The notes beneath the pieces were generated by a model. That model searched no databases and was not told the DNA's origin. It was given only the letters and a program-made list of their open reading frames with translations. The position numbers and the translations under genes are program-made. Below are positions 1 through 6,836 of a stretch of DNA of 64,000 nucleotides, piece by piece; position 1 is the stretch's first letter; every line of letters begins with the position of its first letter. This DNA comes from DATMER01 sp963844885 (GTDB lineage: Bacteria > Acidobacteriota > Thermoanaerobaculia > Multivoradales > UBA5704): positions 195,012 through 259,011 of the forward strand of contig CAWJQA010000017.1 in assembly GCA_963844885.1 (NCBI GenBank). The letters are read 5' to 3'.

Positions 1-378
1 TGGGGGTGGCTCGACGATCACGGCGAGGACGGCACGGTGGCCGTGATCGGCGCGCCGAGCAACTTCTTCGTCTATCCGGTCATGGGGACCCACCTGGAGC
101 GGCGGGCGATCTACGTCAACGTGAACCGCCGCGACTCCCGGAGAGTCACCGACTATCCCGGCTGCGATCCGCGGGTCGATCCCGAGCCCCAGGCGTGGCT
201 CGAAAACCTCCTGAAGGACGGCGTGCGGTGGGTCTACCTACACCGTTTCCCGCAGATCGACTTCCCGATGGAGGCGGAGTGGATCGCCGCGCGGCCCGAC
301 CTCTTCGCCCTGCGCTTCCAGGACAACACGAACATCATCGTGGAGTTCCTGCCGAATTCCCCGGCGGCGAGGCGTTGA
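1..378 (+). CDS. C-terminal part of a membrane glycosyltransferase-like protein (5' truncated by window)
   Basis: The frame is open from the first base and stops at 376-378, giving about 125 residues of a C-terminal soluble domain with no start codon of its own in view. It reads like the extracytoplasmic tail of GT39/PMT-type membrane glycosyltransferases (short alpha/beta segment with VAVIGAPSNFFVYPVMG near the start and a WVYLH strand later), but this rests on general resemblance and on the GT39 gene that converges on it. The last 44 bp overlap tail to tail with that minus-strand gene. Family assignment is tentative; that it is coding is fairly safe from codon pattern. Confidence 0.55.
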   Translation, partial: WGWLDDHGEDGTVAVIGAPSNFFVYPVMGTHLERRAIYVNVNRRDSRRVTDYPGCDPRVDPEPQAWLENLLKDGVRWVYLHRFPQIDFPMEAEWIAARPDLFALRFQDNTNIIVEFLPNSPAARR

Positions 379-2008
379 GCCGCCGTTCCAGGATCTCGCG
401 GTTGTGCAGGGCCGCGGCATTCCGCGGGTTGAGCGCCAGAGCGCGGTCGAAGCGGGCCGCGGCCTCCGGGAGCTGGCCGAGCGCCAGGTAGACTCCGCCC
501 AGGTTGCTCTGAACGTCGTCCGACCGCGGCTCCAGTTCCTCGGCACGCATGTAGAACCGCAGGGCCGTCCCCCAGTCGCCGCGCCGAGCGGCATGATTTC
601 CAAGATTCAGGCAGGCCAGGAAGTCGCGCGGGTTGAGGATGAAGGCCGCTTTGTAGTGCTCCCGGGCGGCATCCGGGTTGCCGCGCTCGTCCTCGATCCG
701 CCCCAGGTTGTAGTGGACCAGGTCGAGCCGCGGCTCGAACCCGGCCAGATGCGGGAGCAGGAGCGTCGCCAGGACCGCGAGGATCGGCCCCGTCCGCGGC
801 CTCTCCGAGATCCGGGCGAGGGGGACCGCGGCGAGGACCATCAGGGCCGGCACCGCCGGCAGGCGGTAGCGGGAGAACAGGAAGAAGGCCACGGTCGAGA
901 GCATCCACCCCAGGGCGAAGAGCAGCGCCGGGGCGAACGGCCGGGGATTGCGCCGCACGAGCCAGAGGCCGGCCAGCGCGAGCAGCGTCACCGTCCCGAA
1001 TTCGACCGGCGCGAGCCAGCGGAGAGCGGGAGAGAGCCGGCGCACCCAGTAGTAGTCCACGGCGTCCGGCTGCTCGTACCAGCTCCAGAACATCCCGAGC
1101 TTGCGGAGCTGCAGCCGGAGGAAGCCGCCGGGATGGCTCGCGGCCCAGGACAGCGCCTTGCGCATCCAGAAGGAAGAGACCTCGCCGGCCGTCAGCTTCC
1201 GCCCGAGCTCGCCCTCGGCGATCCGCGCCGGCTCCGCCCGTTCGAGCGCCGGGATCTGCTTGCCGGGGACGATCGGCCGGTAGGTGCCGTCCGCCTCGGG
1301 GTTGTTGCCGATGTAGAAGTTGACCCCGCCCTGCGAGGTCGTCGGCAGGAAGTCGCCGCCCACGAGCCCGTTGCGGAGCGCCACCGGCACGAGCACCAGG
1401 ACGAGGCCGCCGATCAGCGCTCCTGCTTTGCGAACGAAGCCCTTCGAGCCGGCGAGCGGCAGGAGGAACGGCAGGAGCAGGAGAGCGTTCTCCCGGAGCA
1501 AAGCCAGGATGCCGAGGAGGATGCCCGCGACCAACCACCGCCGGGCGGCGAGGCTCCAGAGGAGGAAGGAAACCGTGGCGACGGCCGCGGACTCCTTGAG
1601 GATCTGCACGTCGTGGAAGACGAAGGGGCCGCAGAACGCGGCCAGCCCGGCGGCGGCGAGGCCGACCCGCTCGCCGCCCATGAGCCGGCCGGCCCGGTAG
1701 AGCGCCCAGCAGCCGGCGACCGCGAGGGCGACCTGAAAGAGGTAGACCGCGGCGAGGCTGTGCCCGAAAACCGCATAGAGGAGGCCGAGCGCGTAGGGGT
1801 AGAGCGGGGCCTGGAAGAACACCTGGGAGCCGAGCCAGTCGCCATGGGCGATCCCCTGCGCCCAGCGGTCGTACTCCTGGCTGTCCATGGCGAGCCAGGC
1901 GAAGAACGGCTGATCGCGCACGGCCCACCAGTGGCCAAGGCGGATCACGAGAGCGGCCGCCAGCAGCGCGGGCAGCAGCCATCTCCTGGGCTGGTCGTGG
2001 GGGTCCAT
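335..2008 (-). CDS. GT39/PMT-type membrane glycosyltransferase with C-terminal TPR domain
   Basis: A 557-residue polytopic membrane protein. About ten hydrophobic segments cover residues 10-420; a periplasmic loop after the first segment carries the acidic motif MDSQEYDRW (residues 41-49) where GT39 enzymes place the catalytic Asp. Residues about 430-545 are soluble and contain TPR units (HYNLGRIEDERGN, ACLNLGNHAARRGDW, QSNLGGVYLALGQL). Family members transfer sugars from polyprenyl-phosphate donors to proteins or lipids on the outer face of the inner membrane; the acceptor here is unknown. The start is the ATG at 2008 and no strong Shine-Dalgarno sequence is visible. Membrane GT plus TPR fusions are common in GC-rich Gram-negatives. 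Confidence 0.8.
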   Translation of the reverse strand: MDPHDQPRRWLLPALLAAALVIRLGHWWAVRDQPFFAWLAMDSQEYDRWAQGIAHGDWLGSQVFFQAPLYPYALGLLYAVFGHSLAAVYLFQVALAVAGCWALYRAGRLMGGERVGLAAAGLAAFCGPFVFHDVQILKESAAVATVSFLLWSLAARRWLVAGILLGILALLRENALLLLPFLLPLAGSKGFVRKAGALIGGLVLVLVPVALRNGLVGGDFLPTTSQGGVNFYIGNNPEADGTYRPIVPGKQIPALERAEPARIAEGELGRKLTAGEVSSFWMRKALSWAASHPGGFLRLQLRKLGMFWSWYEQPDAVDYYWVRRLSPALRWLAPVEFGTVTLLALAGLWLVRRNPRPFAPALLFALGWMLSTVAFFLFSRYRLPAVPALMVLAAVPLARISERPRTGPILAVLATLLLPHLAGFEPRLDLVHYNLGRIEDERGNPDAAREHYKAAFILNPRDFLACLNLGNHAARRGDWGTALRFYMRAEELEPRSDDVQSNLGGVYLALGQLPEAAARFDRALALNPRNAAALHNREILERRLNASPPGNSAGTPR

Positions 2009-2052
2009 GGTCGCGTCTACTCTGGCATAGATTCGGTGCTACCATCAGCCGC

Positions 2053-2697
2053 ATGGCGACTGTCGAATTCACAGGGAACTACCAGGATCTCTCCACCGAC
2101 CGGGGATACCAGTTCAAGTTTTTCTGCGAGAAGTGTGGCAACGGCTACATGTCCACCTTCCAGGCGTCGAAGCTGGGCATGGCGGCCTCGGCGGCGCAGG
2201 TGGCCGGCAATCTGTTCGGGGGGCTGTTCGGGAAGGCCGCCGACACCGCCTACGAGATCCAGCGGGCCGTGGGCGGACCGGCGCACGACGCGGCCCTGCG
2301 CGAAGCGGTGGCCGAGATCCGGCCGATGTTCAAGCAGTGTACCCGCTGCGGGCAGTGGGTCTGCGGGCCGGTCTGCTTCAACCAGAAGGCGCAGCTCTGC
2401 GAAGCCTGCGCGCCGGACACGGACGAGGAGATCGCCGCCGCCCAGGCCGCCGCGGCCCGCGAGCAGGCCTTCGAGAAGGCCCGCGAAGTGAACTGGATGA
2501 AGGGCCGCGATCTCAGCGAGGTCAAGGGAGCCCAGGGGGCGACCTGCGGCGCCTGCGGCGCCAAGGTCGGAAGCGCCAAGTTCTGCCCGGAGTGCGGCAC
2601 CTCCACGGTTCCGGCCAAGCGCCAGTGCGGGAGCTGCGGAGTCGAGGTGGAGGGCAGCCCGAAGTTCTGCCCCGAGTGCGGCGGGAAGTTCGGCTAG
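2053..2697 (+). CDS. Multi-zinc-ribbon cytoplasmic protein
   Basis: A 214-residue soluble protein with many paired cysteines: CEKCG near residue 26, CTRCG near 97, CEAC near 117, then two C-terminal double-CxxC ribbons (CGACG...CPECG and CGSCG...CPECG). The C-terminal pair resembles the zinc-ribbon/double zinc ribbon family that sits at the ends of many bacterial proteins of unknown role. The middle (residues 40-90) is Ala/Gly-rich, and residues 120-155 form a charged, probably helical linker. No enzyme motif is visible. It is transcribed divergently from the glycosyltransferase gene and followed by a palindrome-rich intergenic tract. Function unknown. Confidence 0.75.
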   Translation: MATVEFTGNYQDLSTDRGYQFKFFCEKCGNGYMSTFQASKLGMAASAAQVAGNLFGGLFGKAADTAYEIQRAVGGPAHDAALREAVAEIRPMFKQCTRCGQWVCGPVCFNQKAQLCEACAPDTDEEIAAAQAAAAREQAFEKAREVNWMKGRDLSEVKGAQGATCGACGAKVGSAKFCPECGTSTVPAKRQCGSCGVEVEGSPKFCPECGGKFG

Positions 2698-2754
2698 CGG
2701 CCAGAGAGAATCGCCGTGCGCGGGCTGCCAAGCTGCGCGGGCATCGCTCGGTGA

Positions 2755-2942
2755 CGTTGGGGAGCCGTTCCCCAACGCGAAGGGGCGTTGCGCGCCGGCA
2801 TCGCGCGTCCGCGCATCGATGGGGAACGTCTCCCCAACGGGAACGGGCGTCGTCCGCGTGTGGGGAACGTCTCCCCATCGTGTTCGGGCGTTGCGCGCGG
2901 CGATGGCGGAACCGGTTCACGTTGGGGAAGCGTTCCCCAACG
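2755..2942. repeat. Cluster of four GTTGGGGA-type palindromes
   Basis: Four short inverted repeats stand in about 190 bp: 2756-2776 (arms GTTGGGGA and TCCCCAAC), 2820-2836 and 2861-2877 (both TGGGGA, ACGTC, TCCCCA), and 2921-2941 (GTTGGGGAA, GCG, TTCCCCAAC). Each copy has nearly the same arms but a slightly different centre, and the spacing is irregular (about 64, 41 and 60 bp). The rest of the 2698-3077 gap shows no gene. They may be REP-like elements or protein-binding sites. No U-tract follows, so terminators are unlikely. Confidence 0.75.
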
Positions 2943-3077
2943 CGGCGGAGCGATCTCACGCTGGCGCGCCGGGGCGTACGGGCACATTCCGAGCTCGATC
3001 AGCTTGACGCTCTTCCTCCCGTAGTGTTGGGTGGGGCATTGCCAGTGGCCCCGGCCAGTCCCCGACCGCGGAGCCGG

Positions 3078-3479
3078 CTATCCCAGGATGGAGAACCCCT
3101 GCTGCCGAGCGAGGGCGCGGTCGAATGTGAAGGTGGTCCGCGCGTTCCGTGCCTCCGCCTTCGCGCCGATCAAGAAGTCCGAGAAGTCCGCCTTGCCCCG
3201 CTGATACCTGTCGAGGGCCTTCCGGACAACGGCCGCATCCTCGAAGGAGAACAGATTCATGCGAGCGAGAAGGCTCTCGAGAGCGGCCAGAATCTCCGCT
3301 CGGGGGACCCGATAGAACCTGTCGAGGACCCATTCGGTTTCGCAGAGCACCGGATCGCTGATGAAACAGGACTCACCCTCTGCGAGAGCCTCCCGGAGCA
3401 CCCGCTCTGCCAAGGCCGTTTGCGCCGGGTCATCCGCGACCAGCACGCGGATGAGGACATTTGTGTCCAGAGCAATCAT
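3078..3479 (-). CDS. vapC: PIN-domain RNase toxin, VapC type
   Basis: A 133-residue PIN domain. The acidic metal-binding set is visible: D5 in IALDTNVL, E47/E49 in VLCETEW, D98 in KADFSD and D120 in TFTFDRAL, with the usual spacing for VapC. VapC toxins cleave tRNA or rRNA in the cytoplasm when freed from their antitoxin. The gene overlaps the upstream antitoxin gene by 4 bp (ATGA), so the two are translationally coupled. Length is normal and all key residues are present, so it is probably functional. Confidence 0.88.
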   Translation of the reverse strand: MIALDTNVLIRVLVADDPAQTALAERVLREALAEGESCFISDPVLCETEWVLDRFYRVPRAEILAALESLLARMNLFSFEDAAVVRKALDRYQRGKADFSDFLIGAKAEARNARTTFTFDRALARQQGFSILG

Positions 3480-3745
3480 GACCTTCTCCGCCCTCCGAAC
3501 TTCTCGGCTGCCCTGGCTCTGACGGCTTCGTTCATCTCCTCCACGGTCGCGGGCCGGTCCTTGGCCCGGTGCCGCAAGAGTCCGACCAGACTCCCCAGGG
3601 GATCGCGGGGCTCGGGCACGAGCATCACCCGGCCCTGCTCGTCAATCTGGAATAGGACCCGGTCCCCTTCCCGCACCCCCAATCGATCCCGCAACGCCTT
3701 GGGAAGTGTGATCTGCCCCTTTGAAGTCAACGTGCTGGCGGTCAT
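3476..3745 (-). CDS. vapB: AbrB/SpoVT-type antitoxin, VapB
   Basis: An 89-residue protein whose first 45 residues form a swapped-hairpin AbrB DNA-binding fold (MTASTLTSKGQITLPKAL, then LGVREGDRVLF). The C-terminal half (residues 50-89) is charged and would wrap the VapC partner encoded immediately downstream with a 4-bp overlap. The start is ATG at 3745, with AAGGAG about 6 bp upstream on the minus strand. A TATACT hexamer lies a further 14 bp upstream and could be the -10 element. Such antitoxins normally repress their own promoter together with the toxin. Confidence 0.87.
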   Translation of the reverse strand: MTASTLTSKGQITLPKALRDRLGVREGDRVLFQIDEQGRVMLVPEPRDPLGSLVGLLRHRAKDRPATVEEMNEAVRARAAEKFGGRRRS

Positions 3746-3777
3746 AAGGTCTCCTTACTCTGGCGCAGTATACACCG

Positions 3778-4497
3778 TCAAAGTAAGGCGGCGTCGACGC
3801 CTTGCGGCTCCGTTTCGAATCGGACGATCGAGTCGAGAGACCTCAGAGCCTCGGTCAGGCTGTGACCGGCGAGGGCGTCCATGAGGCGCTTGAGCGCCGG
3901 CGAGCCGTCTACCCGGTTCGCATAGCGGTTCGAGACCCAGACCATGACGAGGGCCACGGCCAGGCCGAAGAGCACATTGGCCACCACCCACGCGAAGAAG
4001 GATCCATCCCGGGTGCTTACCGCTCCCAGGATCATCCACAGGTCTACCCCGAGGAGTCCTTCGAGCAGCACGACGAGGACCGGGAACCACAGGACGAACG
4101 AGAGCATCATCACCCACTTCGTCGTGCGGATGCGCAGGACCCGCAGCTTGCCGAGCTCTTTCTGGACGGCCACCACCGGGAGGCTGTAGTTGAGGCTCCC
4201 GACCACGGCGAGCTGGCGGATATTGGAGCCCAGCAGGGCGATGACGGAGATGTCGATGAGCACGGCGGGCAGGAGGAATCGCGCTTCCCGCAGGTGCCCG
4301 ACGATGAAATCGCCGAGCCAGACGGTTGCCACGATCGACATGGCGAGCTCGAAAACGACTCCCCAGGCGAGCCAGCGCAGTCTCGATTTCGTCTTCGAGA
4401 GCTGGAGCTCGCGAACCGCCGTCGTGTTCAGCCGAATCACCTGGTCGAGCTTTGCGTCCTGCTCAGCCAGCCGGGTTTTCAGATCGTCGAGGTTCAT
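3778..4497 (-). CDS. Integral membrane protein paired with an ECF sigma factor
   Basis: A 239-residue protein from the ATG at 4497. That start is chosen because GGAG lies 6 bp upstream; an in-frame TTG at 4515 would overlap the sigma gene but has no ribosome site. The N-terminus (residues 1-40) is a charged helix (LKTRLAEQDAKLDQVIRLN). Four hydrophobic segments follow at about 45-65, 75-95, 130-155 and 165-190, then a soluble C-terminal tail. It is the second gene of a two-gene unit with the ECF sigma gene, so it may act as the membrane anti-sigma or signal sensor. That role is inferred from context; no zinc-finger anti-sigma motif is present. Confidence 0.7.
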   Translation of the reverse strand: MNLDDLKTRLAEQDAKLDQVIRLNTTAVRELQLSKTKSRLRWLAWGVVFELAMSIVATVWLGDFIVGHLREARFLLPAVLIDISVIALLGSNIRQLAVVGSLNYSLPVVAVQKELGKLRVLRIRTTKWVMMLSFVLWFPVLVVLLEGLLGVDLWMILGAVSTRDGSFFAWVVANVLFGLAVALVMVWVSNRYANRVDGSPALKRLMDALAGHSLTEALRSLDSIVRFETEPQGVDAALL

Positions 4498-4511
4498 TTG
4501 AATCTCCTTTT

Positions 4512-4931
4512 TCAAGCGGCGTTGAGCTCTTCCTTGAGCCGGTTCTTGATCCGGTTGATCCGGGTCCCGACGTTCGTGACCGAGATTCCCAGGATCTCCG
4601 CGATCTCCGCGTGGCTGTAGCCTTCCAGATACAGGACAACGAGCGCCCGGCTCATCTCGTCGAGCCGTGAAATGAGCTGCTGTAGAAGGCGAACGTCGTC
4701 TCCTGCCTCTCCCAGGACCCGGTCGGCGGCCGCAGAGTCGTCGTACCGGGGAAACGAACGCCAGAGCTGGATCACCATCTCCTGGACCAGGTCCCGCCGA
4801 TCCTCGGCGTCGGAGCAGTACGCGCTGGCGATCTTGTACAGGATCCGCTTGTGCTCTTCGAGGAGCTGCACGAACCGTTCATCCCCGGCTGGCTTCGTCA
4901 TCTCTGGCCCCCATTCCGACTTCCACTCCAT
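4512..4931 (-). CDS. Short ECF RNA polymerase sigma factor (region 2 apparently incomplete)
   Basis: A 139-residue sigma-70 family protein. Region 2 begins well (RFVQLLEEHKRILYKIASAYCSDAEDRRDLVQEMVIQLWRSF cut here into its conserved core DLVQEMVIQLW), but the sequence runs straight from RYDDS to AAADRVLGEAGDD, and the usual FSTWMYRIALN-type stretch of regions 2.3-2.4 is absent. Region 4 is complete (LDEMSRALVVLYLEGYSHAEIAEILGI, with the helix-turn-helix SHAEIAEILGISVTNVGTRI). Comparable ECF proteins are about 30-40 residues longer. The reading frame stays open, so the loss is in frame. Its stop lies 15 bp before the start of the membrane-protein gene downstream. Confidence 0.75.
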   Translation of the reverse strand: MEWKSEWGPEMTKPAGDERFVQLLEEHKRILYKIASAYCSDAEDRRDLVQEMVIQLWRSFPRYDDSAAADRVLGEAGDDVRLLQQLISRLDEMSRALVVLYLEGYSHAEIAEILGISVTNVGTRINRIKNRLKEELNAA

Positions 4932-4962
4932 GATTCGCTCGCGGGGCGTGAAGCATCACAGC

Positions 4963-5466
4963 CTAGCCGAAGCCGATTGCGCGCCCCTCGGCCTCGGGCG
5001 GCGCCATGAGCTCCCGAAGGGCATCGAAGACCACTCTAAACTGCTCGTCGTACCGCTGCTCGAGGTCGTCCAGCTTGAGGGCAAGGTCCGCCTGCTGGCT
5101 GACCATCCGCCGGAGGCGGACGAACGCCCGCATGATCTCGACGCTGACCTGCGCGGCGCGCTCGCTCCGCAGCACGCCGGAGAGCATCGCAACTCCTTGC
5201 TCCGTAAAGGCATAGGGGAGATACCGGCGACCGCCCCAACTTGAGGTGCCAAATTGGTACCTCAAGTTTGAAGCCTCCTCGGTGGTCAACTGGAACATGA
5301 AGTCGTCCGGGAAGCGGTCGAGGTTCCTCTTGACCGCTTGGACCAGAGCCTTCGTCTCGACTCCATAGAGCCCGGCGATATCGGCGTCGAGGATCACCCG
5401 CTCGCCGCGAACGAAGAGTATGACGGTCTCTACCCTCTCGATGGGGAGGAGCGCTTCACTAGGCAT
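4963..5466 (-). CDS. ORF6N-domain DNA-binding protein
   Basis: A 167-residue protein with an ORF6N domain at residues 5-95. It has the family signature ERVILDADIAGLYGVETKAL (21-40), then KRNLDRFPDDFMFQLT (47-61) and the hallmark stretch NLRYQFGTSSWGGRRYLPYA (67-86) before FTEQGVAML. The C-terminal 60 residues are a charged, probably coiled-coil helix. ORF6N/KilA-N proteins occur in phages and mobile elements and are thought to bind DNA. GGAGG precedes the ATG by 5 bp. The codons for residues 67-76 form a near-perfect 27-bp palindrome that resembles palindromes upstream of the gene, which suggests self-recognition. Confidence 0.85.
   Translation of the reverse strand: MPSEALLPIERVETVILFVRGERVILDADIAGLYGVETKALVQAVKRNLDRFPDDFMFQLTTEEASNLRYQFGTSSWGGRRYLPYAFTEQGVAMLSGVLRSERAAQVSVEIMRAFVRLRRMVSQQADLALKLDDLEQRYDEQFRVVFDALRELMAPPEAEGRAIGFG
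5240..5266. repeat. ORF6N palindrome copy a (inside the ORF6N coding sequence)
   Basis: Inverted repeat with 13-bp arms (CTTGAGGTGCCAA and TTGGTACCTCAAG) around one base and a single mismatch. On the minus strand it encodes LRYQFGTSS of the ORF6N domain. It shares the TTGAGGT...ACCTCAA arms with the three free-standing palindromes to its right. Confidence 0.85.
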
Positions 5467-5586
5467 GGGGCCTCCGGTTGGATCTTGAGGTCACAGTTTG
5501 TGACCTCAAGTGAGCCGCTCGATCTCGTCTCTGCCCCTTAAAGAGACGGAAAACGCCCCGCGAATGTCATTTCAGGATGCGCGCAT
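5433..5586. repeat. Upstream-region duplication, copy 1 (about 154 bp)
   Basis: This segment holds the first 11 codons of the ORF6N gene, its ribosome site, palindrome b, and a tail ending in a conserved stretch (AAAGAGACGG, then CGCGAATGTCATTTCAGGAT). It recurs at 5688-5843 with scattered substitutions. Confidence 0.85.
5484..5510. promoter_or_regulatory. ORF6N palindrome copy b, operator-like
   Basis: A perfect palindrome with 12-bp arms CTTGAGGTCACA and TGTGACCTCAAG around GTT. It sits 18-44 bp upstream of the ORF6N start codon on the minus strand, where an operator would lie. Read on the plus strand it encodes LRSQFVTSS, the consensus form of the ORF6N signature, although no gene uses that frame here. 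Confidence 0.75.
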
Positions 5587-5588
5587 CT

Positions 5589-5720
5589 ATAGGTCGGCAT
5601 TGCCAGCGCGAGCGCCTCCGCGGACTAGCTTCGACATCCGCTCCAACTTGAGGTCACAAACTGTGACCTCAAAGATCCGACTGCCGACCCTCTCGATGGG
5701 GAGGAGCGCTTCACTAGACA
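5589..5720 (-). pseudogene. Remnant of a second ORF6N gene
   Basis: From the ATG at 5720 the minus strand encodes MSSEALLPIERV, matching the first 12 residues of the intact ORF6N protein (MPSEALLPIERV). It then breaks and, in another frame, continues with the palindrome that encodes LRSQFVTSSW, the ORF6N signature. The stretch between (about 55 codons) and everything after is lost. The upstream part (ribosome site, palindrome d) duplicates that of the intact gene. It therefore looks like an internally deleted tandem copy. Confidence 0.6.
5648..5672. repeat. ORF6N palindrome copy c
   Basis: Perfect 11-bp arms TTGAGGTCACA and TGTGACCTCAA around AAC, in the opposite orientation to copy b. On the minus strand it and the flanking bases encode LRSQFVTSSW, so it is probably the surviving signature of the degraded second ORF6N gene. 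Confidence 0.75.
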
Positions 5721-5843
5721 TGGGGCCTCCGCTTGGAGCTTTGAGATCACAGTTTGTGATCTCAAACGAGCCGCGCTGAACTTGGCTCTGCCCTTTAAAG
5801 AGACGAGAAACGCTCCGCGAATGTCATTTCAGGATCGGTGCAT
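5688..5843. repeat. Upstream-region duplication, copy 2 (about 156 bp)
   Basis: Diverged duplicate of 5433-5586 in the same orientation. It contains the remnant ORF6N start, palindrome d and the conserved tail, and ends at the stop end of the next minus-strand gene. Confidence 0.82.
5740..5766. promoter_or_regulatory. ORF6N palindrome copy d, operator-like
   Basis: Perfect 12-bp arms TTTGAGATCACA and TGTGATCTCAAA around GTT. It lies 20-46 bp upstream of the remnant ORF6N start, the same position copy b takes before the intact gene. Compared with copy b, both arms carry paired changes (GGT to GAT, ACC to ATC), so base pairing has been conserved rather than sequence. Confidence 0.72.
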
Positions 5844-6836
5844 TTACGATGCCCGGCGCCTCTCAGCCAGCCGCCGGACCACATACGGCAGGGCCAGCAG
5901 GCCCAGGCCGACGGCGAACCAGAGGGTGGCGGCGCGGATGATGAGCGTCGCCGAGGCGGCGGTCGCGGTGTCGAGCCCCTGCGAGTGGAGGAGGGCGGTG
6001 AGCGAGCCTTCGGCGGCGAGGAGGCCGCCGGGAAGCATGGAGAGCGAGCCCAGACAGGTGGAGACCGTGTAGTTGAAGAGCGCCGCCAGAAGCCCGGCCT
6101 GCGGCGCGTACTGGCGGACCACCAGGAAGAAGCCCACCCCCTCCGCCGCCCAGGCCGGTGCCGCCAGGGCCAGGGCCATCGCCAGCAGGCCGGGCGAGAG
6201 CAGCGCCCGCAGCCGGCCGTAGAGCTCGGAGAGGATGTGTACCCGCGGCCCCACCTTCGGCAGCCGCTCCAACAGGCGGAAGAGAAGGTCCGCTCCGCGC
6301 TGCCAGGTGAGCAGCAGGATCGCCACGGCGACCGCGCCGAGACCGGCCGCCGTGATCCACCGGCCGCCCGGGAACGGAAGCGCGCCCAGAGACAGGAGGA
6401 TCAGGACGCCGAGCAGGTCCGTCACCCGCTCGGCCACCACCGCGGGCACCACCCGCAGCGCCGGCCCTCCCCCCATCTCGCGCACCAGCCAGGCCTTGCC
6501 CAGCTCACCGGCCTTGCCGGGTGTCACCGAGAGCAGGAAGCCCGCCAGGAACACCGCCAGGCTCCGGCCTCGGGCCAGCTCGACTCCGAGCGCGCGGAGG
6601 TAAACTTCCCAGCGGACGAACCGCAGGGCGTAGTTCACCAGGGACAACCCCAGGACCGGCGCCAGCAGGCGGAGGTCGAAGTCGCCAAGCCGGCCGGCCA
6701 GCTTGCGCGCGTCCGCGACCAGGATCAGGCCGATCAAGGCCAGCAATCCCAGGCCGAGCGGGATCAGCAGACGGCGGCCGAGATGCTCCAGGCCGGAGCC
6801 CGCCGGCTCCGGTGCGGGGGGGGCCGAAGGGCTCAG
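5844..6836 (-). CDS. Flippase-like (UPF0104/LPG-synthase TM region) membrane protein
   Basis: About 330 residues with eight hydrophobic segments. It has the family features: LLAPVLGLSLVNYALRFVRWE near residue 60 (shown in part), the G-rich loop SVTPGKAGELGKAWLVRE near 95-112, and a C-terminal PGGLLAAEGSLTALL. Relatives are predicted lipid transporters or the membrane half of lysylphosphatidylglycerol synthase. No ATG fits in this frame: the first candidate is a CTG at 6836 overlapping the TGA of the upstream DUF362 gene, and an 8-G run just inside could hide an indel, so the N-terminus is uncertain. It is the last gene of a minus-strand run with DUF362, UbiA and UbiX genes. Confidence 0.75.
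   Translation of the reverse strand: MSPSAPPAPEPAGSGLEHLGRRLLIPLGLGLLALIGLILVADARKLAGRLGDFDLRLLAPVLGLSLVNYALRFVRWEVYLRALGVELARGRSLAVFLAGFLLSVTPGKAGELGKAWLVREMGGGPALRVVPAVVAERVTDLLGVLILLSLGALPFPGGRWITAAGLGAVAVAILLLTWQRGADLLFRLLERLPKVGPRVHILSELYGRLRALLSPGLLAMALALAAPAWAAEGVGFFLVVRQYAPQAGLLAALFNYTVSTCLGSLSMLPGGLLAAEGSLTALLHSQGLDTATAASATLIIRAATLWFAVGLGLLALPYVVRRLAERRRAS

Noticed and set aside
404..2491. A 695-codon plus-strand open frame
   Set aside because: Antisense to the GT39-TPR gene and crossing into the zinc-ribbon gene; no family features and poor codon pattern.
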